Positions 1 to 10,912 of a stretch of DNA of 64,000 bases are shown piece after piece. Location: contig CM035170.1 in NCBI GenBank assembly GCA_020205615.1, forward strand, positions 59,695,322-59,759,321, in the 5' to 3' direction. The stretch is from Panax quinquefolius (lineage: Eukaryota > Streptophyta > Magnoliopsida > Apiales > Araliaceae). Every line of letters begins with the position of its first letter. The first letter of the stretch is position 1. The notes under the pieces are model-generated. The model was not told the origin of the DNA. It was given only the letters and a program-made list of their open reading frames with translations, and made no database searches. The position numbers and the translations under genes are program-made.

Positions 1-659
1 TCAATTTTTTTTACATCATTATGTTCAGCATGGTTTAATACTAACATTTACTATGTTGAATATTTTTTATCAAGTCATTTGAGCATGCATATTCACTACT
101 ATGTGTTTAGATGCATTTTATGTGACAAGTCATTTTCCAATGGATAAAAACTGGAAAAGAAGACATGTATACGTTACTAGGACAATGTAGAACACTTGTA
201 CAGTGACGGAATTTGCAGAAAGTTGCCTGAACTCAGCAGATCTGAAGAAGAGCTCTCGGATTTCCTTCACGGCGCAACTTAAAAATGACTTATGAAAGCA
301 ACATGCAGGCATTTAATAGCCACGGCTGGCCGCAGGTCCACCAACGGCTGCTACAGGTGTACCTGTGGTACCCCTACATGGGGCCCACCCCTCCGGCTCG
401 GTCCAGTTCGAGTTGCATAGGAGTTCTCACAAGCTGAAAAAGCCAAATCAGGAATAAAAACGCTACGCGATTGAGAAAAATATATTACAATCCTGGTTTT
501 CTCAGATCGAGCCGTGGGTCTGCACATTCATCATTGGTATTTGCCCAAGCACATGGTACACTATGCCGATGATCTCAAATGTTACAAGTCACACTCGACA
601 ATACCTTATGTAGGTCCAATGCCGCCAATTCAGGGTCGTCACGCATTCTAAAGTAAATC

Positions 660-1060
660 CCTAGCGGGGGCATCACGCATTCTCAATGAAATCCCCGGCA
701 GGGGCATCACGCATTTTCATCTATCCAAATACAAAAATCCCCGACGGCGGTATCACGCGTTTTCATATGTCGAAGTACATATTCCCGGCGGGGGTTACAA
801 CGCGTGTTTTCCGTTGATACACACGTCAAGGAGGATCAAGCCGATCCCCGGCAGGGGTTACAACGCGTGTTTTTTCGTTGATGCACACGTCAACGAGGAT
901 CAAGCTGATCCCCAGCGGGGGTTACAACGCGTATTTTTTGTTGATTCACACGTCGTCGAAGGTCAAGCAGCCTTGACAGTCTGCCCCACAGGGGTTTTAT
1001 CCGGTGACGTACATGTCAGCGAAGGTCAGGCAACCCTGATAACACATACTGTTGGTAGTA
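660..1060 (+). repeat. Degenerate tandem array with CCCC/GGGG hairpins
   Basis: Successive units carry a CCCCGGCAGGGG-like core followed by either CATCACGCATTTTCAT (units near 664, 694 and 739) or TTACAACGCGTGTTTT (units near 784, 847 and 911). The last three are spaced about 64 bp apart. Each later unit also has a second small inverted repeat of the form GATCAAGCTGATC. The array decays after about 960 into related units at about 980 and 1020. It lies in the presumed 3' untranslated region of the Tat-like element. Confidence 0.75.
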
Positions 1061-1487
1061 AATCCAACAGAACATTGATATGTCCTGGCGATACAAACTA
1101 GGAAGGATCAACATCATCGGGGAGGATTGATGATGGAATATGTTATGCACATCCTCAAACAGACAAAGCTTTATCCCCACAGATCTCTTGTACACGAGAG
1201 GCACGTCTTCGGAATAAAGTATGTATCAAGGATTAATGACTTTGGTGATAGCCCCAACGTAAACATCCTAAAAGACTTGGATCACACGTCCAAGCTCGTC
1301 ATCGTTGTCGATCCCAAGCAGAAGCAGCAGGGAGCCGACAATCATGCCAACATGTTGGAGAACAATCCAACAACACATGCATCATGCATTTGCATCATGT
1401 TGCTGCACATAGCATCATGTTTATCTTGTTGCATTTCAAGTGTCTAGGATTCTTTATCCTATCCATGCCATTGCATTGCATGAATAT

Positions 1488-1503
1488 GATAAAGAGGGGC
1501 ATC
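1488..1503 (+). other. Polypurine tract of the Tat-like element
   Basis: The sequence GATAAAGAGGGGCATC directly precedes the LTR start TGTAGACAC. A purine tract of this form abutting a TG LTR terminus is what primes plus-strand synthesis in LTR retrotransposons. Its presence shows that an internal region once lay to the left of 1504. Confidence 0.65.
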
Positions 1504-1559
1504 TGTAGACACTCAAAATTTTCTGCACACCTGTCACTGACATTGTAGGAGGGCAGGTT

Positions 1560-2050
1560 CGTCTTTCAGAGATAACCCTGGAAGATAACTCTTATCCAGT
1601 TCGAATACTACCGGAAGTTCAGTCTCAACCCCGGAACATACACCGGGAGTATCAGTTCCAACCTCAGAGATAACCCCGAGGCATGCAGTTCAAATACTAG
1701 AAATTCCACCGGAGAAGGCTGATTCATCTCGGAGATAACCCCGAGATATTCAGTCTCAGTCCCAGACATAACACTAGGAGTAGCAGTTCCAACCTTGGAG
1801 ATAACCCCAAGGAGTGCAGTTGTAGTTTTGGAGATAACCCCAGAAATGCTTGTTTCAAACGAATGCAATCAGCTTCAACCTCGGCACTCACACCGAGGCA
1901 CTCAGTACAAGACCCGGAGATAACACTGGGAAGACATGCACACCTCAGAGATGACACTGAGGACCTTTAACACTTGCAGCAGTCCAATCTCAGAGATAAT
2001 CCTGAGCAACGTCTGCTTTATCAGCCCAAACTGGAGATAACCCTGGTGAG
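1560..2050 (+). repeat. Array of short covarying stem-loops around GAGATAACCCC
   Basis: About a dozen units occur at irregular 30-60 bp spacing. Each is an imperfect inverted repeat around a loop of the type AGATAAC, ACATACA or CACTCACA. Stem pairs include ATCTCGG/CCGAGAT (1726/1741), CCTTGG/CCAAGG (1793/1807), CCTCGG/CCGAGG (1879/1893) and CCTCAG/CTGAGG (1943/1957). The stems differ between units but remain self-complementary, so both arms changed together. The array lies in the U3 part of the Tat-like LTR, upstream of its TATA box. Confidence 0.8.
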
Positions 2051-2302
2051 GGGTAAAGTCGTCATCTTGCCACCTTGACGCCACATCATGCCATCTCAAC
2101 ATTTCATACATACATTTCTACACAACAATTTCCCACAAGAACCAAGGAGGTCCAATCTCGAGTGACTATTACGCAGGGCAACGAATAGAATTTGAAGCTT
2201 GAAGACCGGAGGGCAAGGTCCCATCTTCCTGACTTCGTACAACCTCTAATCCCATGTCATTGCGTAACTCTCGACAACGGCGGTCCGAAATAGGTCTTAC
2301 AT

Positions 2303-5300
2303 TGTGACGCCCCCAAAATAGGTCCAATCCATCCAACCTATTCTGAGTCGCCAAATACATGGTACAGAAAACAACTACAACTTTATTACTACAATTATCG
2401 TGCAAAATACAACAATACATATGTTGTGGGTTTTGATACGAATATTGTCTTCTAGACAGTATTTAAACTCAAAATAAGTCCCCATTACAATTACTATCAC
2501 ACTATTTTACAGAATAGTGAGGACTACTAATGCAACCATCTGGATGATCAATCCATTCCCCGATTAGTCCCAATATTATTCTCATTTCACGAAAGAACGG
2601 TGAAAGAAAGGGTGAGCTCAACTAGCCCAGTAAGAAATATTATGACTAAGATAATGCAGAATAAATTATCCTTAGCCTTCAACAGTATAACAACTGATAG
2701 AATATAATAGACAACAAGTTTTAGATAAACAACTGTAGCGGAATAAACAATCCATTAGAAGAGTCAAGTAGAGCATAAAACCTACTATCTTCTATGATTT
2801 AAAAGATTTATCATCAATTTTATCGCTGAGACTCAACTTAATAAATAATCTACATCATCGAATCATCCCTGCACTACGGGCCAAAGATATTCTTTAGTAT
2901 CACGACCACGAATTATCCATGCACTATGGGCCAAAGATAATCGTGTTTTCATCAACGGTCATGATCATGCCATAAAACAATTCATCTTTGCACCCTTGGC
3001 CGAAGAGAATCCATGGCCATAATTATACAAAAAACTGTCCATCAATGCACTACGGGCCAATGAGGACTTTTACCATATCATTTATAACATTACGGTCATG
3101 ATTATACCGAATAATCCCTGGTCATAATCATACCAAGTCCATCTATCTTGATCTGAGCCACATATGACTTTCAACATAATATAAATATGAGGATGATGAC
3201 AATGATATAAGAATTCAATAAAACAAGTTCAAGGATAAATTTTAAAGATTTATAATTTAATTTATCCGAATTCAATAACGCTTCAATTGTCAACATGATC
3301 TTCGCTTTGTGGAGTAAAATTCAAGAATAATATTGTACAAAAAATAATTTGACCGAAAAAATCAATTTTTATCATGAATAGTACCCCGGGTGAATAGTAA
3401 CCGAGTGAATAGTACCCAATGAATAGTAACTTCAGGAATAGTAACCCCGTGAATAGTACTCCGGCATGAAAAAGTTAAAACTTATCAAGAATGCTCAGAA
3501 TAATATTTCCATGAAAAGATACTGGATGATGTGCAAATATCAAGGATATTCTACTAATTTCATGGAGTATATAAGCCAAACTTAACAAAATGAGTATATA
3601 ATGAAGATCAAAACATGGATACAATCAATGATAGTAACCATAATAGGCATCTGGGACGAAAAAGAGAATATTTCATTTTTTCTATGAATAGTGCAGTGAT
3701 CGTGAATAATAATCAATATATCGTGAATAAATATCGTATCGTGAATAGTAACCCCGATACAAAAAGGTAGAAATTCCACAATAAAACTCATATCAATAAT
3801 TCGGCATAATGATATTGAAGAAAATAATATCATTTACGAAGAAAAATAACATCCCTTACCTCAAAATAACAGTAGTTCTGATCGGAATATCGGATGTAAA
3901 GCCGAAGGAAACCTGCACTGAATAACAACTCTCAAAGTATCTAAATACTCACAAAAATACGCTTGATAATATAAAGAGAAAGAAAACTTATTTTTGGTGT
4001 GATTTTCAATTCTAACTTAAGCGCCTATTTATAGAAAAATGCTAGAACGCCATTAGAGACTAAATAATAAAATAATTATATAATTTTCTTATCTTTTACA
4101 CATGCCACTAACTAAGACCAAATTTCAGCCACCTCTAGTGGGTCCCACCAATTCAGCACATGTTTTCTACACCAACCAAAAGTGGATCCCACCCATAATT
4201 TTAATAAAAACATTTTAATTTTTGAAATTTCAATAATTCATATAAAATAGCCCTTTTATCAGAAAAATACGAATTTTATGTCCATTCCACACGAAATCGA
4301 ATTCTCTACAACTTTAAAGAAGAAAGTTTTTCTAAATTTCAAACAGAATATATCCGAAATCCATAAATGGACGATTTTCAATACCTCATAAAATTCATAA
4401 CAAATCATACGTTAATTTTTAACGGTTCAAAATTTGTGGACATATACTCAACTTATATATGCATAATATATCCAAAAATCACAACGATCCAACGGTCGGA
4501 TCAAAATTACAACTCACGCAATAGAGCTTTAAGAACATTGATTTGATTTTTTAATACCTCAAATCCGACAAAATACTGATAAAACACCTCAACATTAATT
4601 CCTTCATTTATAACCACATAAAATAAATATTTTTCTATCCATCATTTATGTCCACATAAAATAAATATTTTCTTATCATATAAATCAATAATTAATTATT
4701 TACAAATAATATTACAGAATCACAATTATGACAGCCAGGTCGTTCCCAGGAAAGAGGGGCTTTCCGATAAGGATTTCTCCTTATTGGCGCGCAATTAGGT
4801 GACCAAACCCCTTTCCTAGACAAAACTTCATTAGACATTGCCAATAATGCTCTCTAATAATATTATTCAAATACAAAATTATTGATCTGATAATGTAGAT
4901 ACTGTGCAGTGACAATTATTGAACAACAATAATATAAAATATCAACGTAGTAATTATTGAATCAATAAAATAAAATATTGAACAATAATTCTCAGAATAA
5001 TTATCGAGTAGTGTCTTCTTACGTAAGAATCAATAATTCAAAAATCTTGCAATATCGCGTCTTCTTTGTAACAACGCCGTATTCGCCTTCTTTTAACCAC
5101 CATGTATTTCAACAAGATTAATAAATAACCACTACTACCAGTTATTTATAAAACTCAAACTTGTCATTTTCTCATTCCGACAATAATTCCGTTGTGGGGT
5201 CCACCAATGATTGTGCTGTCGTACGAATATTCCCCGATAAAAAGAATATTCCCCGACCAATCGAATATTTTATAACCACTTGCTTACTTTGCAAAATTTA

Positions 5301-5405
5301 TAAATACTACCCACAACTATAACATTATATCAAATCCACACCATAATATTCAAAAATATATTTTGAGAAAATTAAATCTTTATTCATAAAATTTGGGGTC
5401 TCACA
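2303..5405 (-). mobile_element. Solo LTR of a Tekay-like chromovirus, TSD TACAT
   Basis: In minus orientation the LTR starts TGTGAGACCCC (at 5405) and ends GGGGGCGTCACA (at 2303), the same termini as the chromovirus LTRs at 12933 and 18946. The 5 bases on each side are identical, TACAT at 2298-2302 and at 5406-5410. No PBS or PPT adjoins it. This is the signature of LTR-LTR recombination within one insertion. It contains GAATAGTAAC-type short tandem repeats (about 3372-3466), hairpins of the ATCTTTG...CAAAGAT class (2870-3100) and a minus-strand TATA-like CTATAAATAGGC complement near 4025. Open frames inside it are spurious. Confidence 0.93.
3372..3466 (-). repeat. Short tandem GTGAATAGTACCCC repeats inside the solo LTR
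   Basis: Six or so units of about 15 bp, GTGAATAGTA followed by a variable ACCCC/CTTCA/CCCG tail, run head to tail. The same motif (TACTATTCAC on the other strand) recurs in the chromovirus LTRs of this window with different copy numbers. Confidence 0.8.
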
Positions 5406-5563
5406 TACATACCTCAGTCGGATGCCCGGATTGCAATTCTGAAAGTTTGAGCGGATATCACAGTGCATGCGTGGACGTACTTTGAGACAGGCGTGTGACC
5501 AAGAAAGCCCGGGACACCCCTGGCAAATTATTGTACATCTGTCTGCAGAAATAGACTCCTCCT

Positions 5564-5573
5564 CTATAAATAG
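5564..5573 (+). promoter_or_regulatory. TATA box of the Tat-like LTR
   Basis: CTATAAATAG is followed by AGGGCTTGGGG, a context common in plant LTR promoters. It is the only strong TATA motif in the LTR right of the nested insertion and points towards the PBS at 7106, so transcription is inferred to start about 30 bases downstream. Confidence 0.65.
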
Positions 5574-5819
5574 AGGGCTTGGGGTGGCCATTTTGTAAGA
5601 GAAAAAGGCGAGGAAGTCCTGTCAAATTTGCTCTGTACACCCCCTAAACTGAGTGCTTTCTAATTTTAAACACTTGTGAGTTCACATATAACTTCAATTT
5701 GTACCGGCGAGAGCCGAGTGTTCATCCACTTCAAGTTATAGAAGTCTTCTTTGGCAGCCCACTGTAAGCCTTCTTACACACTTTAAAGCCTTTCTCTTTA
5801 TCTTTGCACACAACATTCT

Positions 5820-5881
5820 TCACGTTGAGAGTCGTGTTGCGTGTATATGCCCGGACTTCGGTCCGTGGTTTCATTTCTGTT

Positions 5882-5922
<41 letters not shown>

Positions 5923-6180
5923 GTGTGTCGAACTCTGTTCGATGAGCCTAGACTTACGTCTGGAGTGTTTATTTGTTTATATATATATATATACTTATAT
6001 ATATGAACTGTGTGTCGAACTTTGTTCGAAGAGCCTGGATTTTACATCCGGAGCGTTTATTGCTTTAATATATATATACTTAGATATATCAACTGTGGTC
6101 AGACGTTGTTCGATGAGCCTGGATTTTACATTCGGTGCATTTACCGCTTATATATATATATTTATATTTAAATCCGCCTG
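5820..6180 (+). repeat. TA microsatellite followed by three to four tandem units with hairpins
   Basis: A (TA)n run at about 5884-5920 leads into units of roughly 75-95 bp. Each has the order GTGTGTCGAAC-TTTGTTCGATGAGCC-stem-loop-TTTATTG/TATATATA. The stem-loops differ between units (CCGGACTTCGGTCCG-like at about 5850, AGACTTACGTCT at about 5950, GGATTTTACATCC at about 6040) but each can pair. Located downstream of the TATA box, so probably transcribed. Confidence 0.7.
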
Positions 6181-7105
6181 AGTTTATTTAAGTGGCGGTT
6201 GATAGCTTTTACGACTTTATTTACATTTCGGATCCCCATGGAGGTGCTTCGTGGTGGTCGATCATGTCTCGTATATATATATTTACAACTTATATATATA
6301 TAATCTGCTATCGCTTTCATATCAATTATGCGGCATCATGTGAGCTTTAGGAATCATGTGATCACAGATTCGATCTCTTTGGATCTAGATTCGGTTCTGT
6401 GATGGACATTTTCGGTTATGGCGACTTGTAAATTTATTCACGGTGTTTTGATTTCCTCAGATGGTTTTCATGCCCATGAGGAGTTCGACCTTGGCTTTGT
6501 ACATTATTTTCTCGAAGATGCTTCGCATCTCAAAAATTAAAAGCAATCAAGCCGAACACTTAATAAAAAAATGGGAGTGTAAAAGGTCTCAATTACTATT
6601 GAGCACAAGGGTTTGAAAAACTTTTTTCTTACAAAACATCACTGCCATATCTTGTTTAAAACTAATTTTTTACACAAATTCAAACCCTATGTATATAGGT
6701 GCGAACGAGACCTCGCACTACTTCCATATAAATAGCACATTGACCCACACACACACACACATTTATATAACTGTTTCTTGAAAAGAGGCGGTCACCGTAG
6801 TAACACGGATGTCGGGGGGTGCCTAACACCTTCCCTCCGCATAATTAAGCCCCCGGACCCTAATGAATCTCGGTTTCACAGACCCGTTTAGCAGTGTCAC
6901 ATCACTGGGATCAATGTGCAAACCTTTTCTCGGTTTTGTTGGTACAACAATATAATAAACCAACTGGCGACTCTTAACAGTACATCGTCGACATGATACA
7001 TGTCGGACCTTTTTCACTTGTTTTTTTAAACAGATCTCACCTAACATGAGAACACCAAAGAACAAGAAATTAAAAGGGACAAATAAAAATCTCGACGTTG
7101 ACAGG

Positions 7106-7127
7106 TGGCGAATCTGCTGGGGACTCC
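7106..7127 (+). other. Primer-binding site of the Tat-like element
   Basis: TGGCGAATCTGCTGGGGACTCC begins two bases after the LTR end. It closely resembles the PBS typical of Ogre/Tat elements, reported in the literature as complementary to tRNA-Arg. I did not check it against a tRNA set. Confidence 0.65.
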
Positions 7128-7874
7128 AGTAAGAGGGCTTAAGATGCTATTACAATCTTTTTAAAACTGTTATATGCTTGTGTGTGGATGTTGCATTTAC
7201 ATTTATGATGAATATGTAGAATGCATATATCTTACTGCGCTTAATGCTTTACACTATATCTACTTATGATATTAGTGTTTCGCATATATCATAATTTTCA
7301 TAAACGGTGAGACACGTTGTATGTGAATGTATGTTGTGTAGTTCCTCCATCAGGAGGCTGTCATGCCGTTGTTTGATTACTAGACTCGTAGGAAGACTAA
7401 TTCCAACGAGGCTCAGGAAAGGCACCACCCAAATTCACTCCAGTTGAAAGACCGGATTAACTTCCCATCGAGTAAATTGCGATGCTTGGGGAACCTTCAT
7501 GCCAAAAAGCCGCGAGAGTAACCTAAGATAGGTTAACCTCTGATAAACCGAACGCAAAGGAAAGTCTCTTCATGCTTTCTCATTTCAAAATTACTCATAA
7601 AATCAGATACTTGTAATTTCGTTCCATATTCATCTCCATGTAATGAGAAATATGAAGAGATATGTATACATACATATTTAAATTAACATGCTATCCTGTA
7701 TTACAAACATCTAACATCCGTCTTGCAGGATAATATTCCTAGAATGGATACATCACATAACATGTAAACATTTACACATTCCCTAAAGACTAAACTATGC
7801 AAGTCTTTTGCAGGGAAACAATCAGACCTCTTAACCGTTCAAAATCCAAAAAGGCCACGAGCCTACAGCCAATC
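7128..7874 (+). mobile_element. 5' leader of the Tat-like internal region
   Basis: This untranslated stretch between the PBS and the first gag start has no supportable ORF or recognised motif. Leaders of several hundred bases are normal in this lineage. Confidence 0.5.
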
Positions 7875-9905
7875 ATGTCTTCATCTGACCAGACTAGTCT
7901 TAATCCTGTCTCTCTCGAAGAATTTGACGGATTAAGTAAATAGATTACAGATTTGGTTGTTCTGCTTAAAGAATTACACCAGTCTACTCAGGGTACAAGG
8001 ATACCCGTACATGCTGAATCCTCTACACAAGGAGGAACCCAAGGTCTTGATAAAGCCATTACAATACCTGAACTTCAGTTGGATATGACCAACAATATTC
8101 ATGATACCACCCATCTTAAAGGAGATCTAGACACCGGTGATATCAGGAAAAAGGTTCTTCAAATGGAAGAAACCTTGTGTTCTATCAAAGGAATTGGAGC
8201 ACACAGAAGTGTCTCATATGATGACCTTTGTATATTCCCTGGTGTTCATTATCCAAAGAAGTTCAAAACTCCTGACTTCAACATGTACGACGGGTTAGGA
8301 GATCCTTACACACATTTGAAGGTGTTCATTGGAGAACTTGGATCTTATGCAGAGGACGAGAAGGTCAGAATGCAGCTGTTCCAGAAGAATCTGACTGGAG
8401 AAGCCTGTTCTTGGTATACCAGATTAGACAACTCAAAGATCCATAGCTGGGAGGAGCTAGCTCACTCCTTCCTCACCCAATATAGCTTCCAGCCTCAGAT
8501 GGCTCCTGACCGGTACCAGATTACAAAGGTCAAGAAACAGTCCAATGAGTCTTTTAGAGAGTATGCTCAAAGGTGGAGGTGCCTTGTTGCTCAAGTTATT
8601 CCTTCTATGTGATGAATCGAAAATGGTCATGACCTTCATGACATCTGAAGCTCCTTTCTATGAAAGAGTCTTAGTGGCATTGGTAAACCATTTTTTGAAA
8701 TGATTAAACACGGGGAGATGACTGAGATGGGATTGAAGTCGGGAAAGATTCAAGACCTAGCTGCCCTTAAAGCTATTGCTGAGCACATCCAATCCAGAAA
8801 TTTTGGAAACAACCCCCGGAGGGTCCATAAAAAGAAAGAAGATGATGTTTCCTTGATACTACAAGGTCAGAAAGGCAATCAGAATATGCCTATCCAAAGG
8901 AGAAATTACACTCCCTTTTAAGCACAGTCTTCAAACCTTCAATTTCCAAAAGGTGGAGAAGTCAAACGCCCCCGAGTGTTTACACCCTTAGGGGACTCAC
9001 TCGAGAACATTCTAACTCTTCTGACGACTCAGAAGAAAATCACACATCTTCTTCCACCAGCCAACCCTAATAGGAGGGGTTTCAATGCTGCTCGAAAATG
9101 TGCTTATCATGCTGGGGCACCTGGACATGATACTCAAGATTATTGGTCCTTGAAACACAAGATCCAAGATTTGATATACACCGGTGAGATCGTGGTCACC
9201 AAACCAGATCAACATCACGTACAAGACAACCCTCTTCCTCAACTCAAAGAGGAAGAGGTTAACATGATTAATTGGAGCAGTGGACATAGTTCTAATTTTA
9301 ACAGAGATTCATCCTAGACCATTAAAGATGGTGTTGACAAATGGGACTATGCAAAGTTCCAGTTTATAATTGAATGAAAGATTAAAGCTCTATGTAAGAA
9401 GATTGAGTAATTGGCAGAACTGGCGACTTATCAACATCAAGTCACACGCCAATTAGTTAGCTAGGAGCATGCTAGTCTCCTCCCTTTTGTTATGAATACT
9501 CCCTCGTCACCTTCGGATAAAGAAATATTGGAAGACAAAGTTATGAAGAGAACAAGTGCCAAATCCCATTGGGATTTTTCCAATATAAGGGAATTTACAT
9601 ACCCGGGCTAACCTAGGGACGAAATACTTCAGATGTTGATCAATGAAGGAAGGATCACTTCCCTCCTACCTCCAATTAATCCTCGTTCAGGACGGTTTAA
9701 TTCTGATGGAGTATGTCAATATCACTCCCATTCTCGCGGTCACAGCATGGAAGAATGCTGGGCACTCCACCACCTTATTAAAAATCTAATTAACAGCGGT
9801 GTCCTGCAATTAACAAACGACGATACTATGCTATTTGAGAGTGAGAATACTTGTCCTACTAAATGGAAGGGACTGGTAGCTGTTATATCCACTGCACAAT
9901 ATTAA
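7875..9905 (+). pseudogene. gag: Tat/Ogre-type gag, broken
   Basis: A start ATG at 7875 opens a frame that is closed by TAG at 7941 and continues to 8612. Recognisable retrotransposon Gag core spans about 8230-8610, including FKTPDFNMYDGLGDPYTHL, GEACSWYTRL, a WEEL motif and FREYAQRWR. A frame change follows at about 8613-8700 and the protein continues in 8700-8921, with a further stop. Frames 8976-9317 and 9633-9905 each encode the same module: FTPLG or FTYPG, a LLPP(A/I)NP linker and a C-x2-H-x4-GH zinc-knuckle-like motif (CAYHAGAPGHDT and CQYHSHSRGHSMEEC). The first copy has lost its last cysteine (Y). No protease or pol follows, because the element ends where the TR-GAG LTR remnant begins at 9903. 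Gag packages element RNA; this copy cannot make a full protein. Confidence 0.8.
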
Positions 9906-9980
9906 TAATCAATATCAATATAAAAAAAAATAAAAAATTTATTCGTAAAATTGGATTATTCGAAATCCCGGGTTATCACA
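9903..9980 (-). mobile_element. Truncated 3' LTR of TR-GAG copy 1
   Basis: Read on the minus strand from 9980, this begins TGTGATAACCCGGGATTTCG and matches the start of the shared LTR at 36597 for about 78 bp. Homology stops near 9903 at a GCACAATATTA/GCATAATATTA similarity and joins Tat gag. The remaining 4.3 kb of the LTR is missing here. Confidence 0.8.
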
Positions 9981-9998
9981 TTCACCCCTCCTTAAAAG
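9981..9998 (-). other. Polypurine tract, TR-GAG copy 1
   Basis: The minus-strand reading is CTTTTAAGGAGGGGTGAA directly before the LTR start TGTGATAACCC. The AAGGAGGGG core is the same as the chromovirus PPT at 18933-18945. Confidence 0.75.
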
Positions 9999-10177
9999 GA
10001 TTCCATCCCAGGAATCACCACTTTCTTATTCTCTACAATCTTTTAAAGTTGTATCATCAATTCTTTCTTATCAACACAATACTAATTTGTGTCTCAAATT
10101 ATAACCTGTGACTTAGATGTATAAAAGAAAACAATTCACAGCGACATCTAACTCGTATTGCTCGCGTAATTTAATTT

Positions 10178-10912
10178 CTAACCGAACTCGTTACCTGTCA
10201 CCTCTTCATGGGCAGCTGCTGCATTTGGAACTGTCATGCTAAAAGTGAATGATGTTGGTCTTTCTTGCTGAGCTGATTCTTTGATCCATAATGTTCCTCT
10301 ACTGGTTCCCTTATTCATCCTCTTCTTTGGGCAATCACGCACCAGATGATCAATTAATCCACACGCAAAACAACCTAGTGTCTTTTTTGGAATAGGACAC
10401 TCAGGAGACATGTGTCCCTCATGGCCACAGTTGTAACAGACTCCTTTTTTCTTCAAACAACCTCCTTGATGACGCTTCCTTAAACTACACACACTGCATC
10501 TTTTCCTCCTACTCTTTTTTGGATTATTTCTTAAATTAACATTATCATCCCTCTTACGTTTATTAAAATCACTGCCTCCACTACCACCAATCATATTATT
10601 TCCTTCAGGCTCCTTTCTTTGTTCTTGACTATTCTTTAACACAGCTTCCATTTCTCCCTCAGCTATAATGGCTTTTTCCAATAAAGTTAAAAATGAATTA
10701 ATTTGCAACACATCTAACTTCTCGAGTACCAATGATTTCAATCCATTCCTAAAACATCTTGCTTTCAGTTCCTCAGTGTCCACTTGATGTGGAGCGAATT
10801 TAGCTAATTCATTGAACTTGACAAAATATTTTGTCACTGTCATATTCTTCTGCTTCAGATTCAAAAATTGTTCTTCCATATTTTCCTTTAGACTTCCCTT
10901 CCTTGGCGGCAT
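10178..10912 (-). CDS. gag: Gag of the gag-only retrotransposon, copy 1
   Basis: This is a 244-residue protein. Residues 10-95 match the C-terminal half of the retrotransposon Gag (capsid) domain: a KQKNMTVTKYFVKFNELAKFAP segment with the usual L-x-Q-x-x-M-x-V-x-x-Y pattern, then FRNGLKSLV. The N-terminal half found in autonomous elements (WLxxI...YFP) is absent and replaced by a short MPPRKGSLKENM leader. A basic linker follows, then cysteine motifs. The first knuckle is damaged here (CSVCSLRKRHQGGC). The next two are intact CCHC knuckles, CYNCGHEGHMSPEC and CFACGLIDHLVRDC. It should bind element RNA and assemble particles, presumably with enzymes supplied in trans. The reading frame is open over its full length. 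Confidence 0.85.
   Translation of the reverse strand: MPPRKGSLKENMEEQFLNLKQKNMTVTKYFVKFNELAKFAPHQVDTEELKARCFRNGLKSLVLEKLDVLQINSFLTLLEKAIIAEGEMEAVLKNSQEQRKEPEGNNMIGGSGGSDFNKRKRDDNVNLRNNPKKSRRKRCSVCSLRKRHQGGCLKKKGVCYNCGHEGHMSPECPIPKKTLGCFACGLIDHLVRDCPKKRMNKGTSRGTLWIKESAQQERPTSFTFSMTVPNAAAAHEEVTGNEFG

Larger units (their letters stand above)
1..1503 (+). mobile_element. 3' internal (non-coding) region of a Tat/Ogre-like Ty3/gypsy element
   Basis: This stretch lies immediately upstream of a polypurine tract and an LTR start at 1504, so it should be the 3' end of a retrotransposon internal region. I see no gag, protease, reverse transcriptase or integrase motif in any frame. Its short open frames (for example 814-1101 and 1127-1447) are low-complexity readings through tandem repeats. 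Long non-coding, tandem-repeat-bearing 3' regions are known for the Tat/Ogre lineage. Bases 1-640 show nothing I can name. Bases 660-1060 hold the repeat array listed separately. The assignment depends on the LTR, PBS and gag evidence to the right and is an inference. Confidence 0.5.
1504..7103 (+). mobile_element. LTR of Tat/Ogre-like element, split by a solo LTR at 2303-5405
   Basis: The LTR begins TGTAGACAC and ends CGTTGACA (TG...CA). It is bounded by a PPT on the left and a PBS at 7106 on the right. Removing the nested solo LTR leaves about 2.5 kb. Contents in order are a hairpin array (1560-2050), the insertion, a TATA box (5564-5573), a TA microsatellite with tandem repeats (5880-6170) and a CA-rich patch near 6745. 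Because internal sequence flanks it on both sides, it is a single LTR shared by two internal regions (LTR-internal-LTR-internal type) rather than an ordinary 5' or 3' LTR. Exact ends are read from the motifs only; no second copy is available for comparison. Confidence 0.7.

Noticed and set aside
814..1447. Open frames of 95 and 106 codons near the left end
   Set aside because: They read through GC-rich tandem repeats and show no family motif; the sequence is explained as the untranslated 3' region of the Tat-like element.
5921..6181. An 86-codon frame with repeated IYIYIY segments
   Set aside because: It is a reading of the TA microsatellite and its tandem units in the Tat-like LTR.
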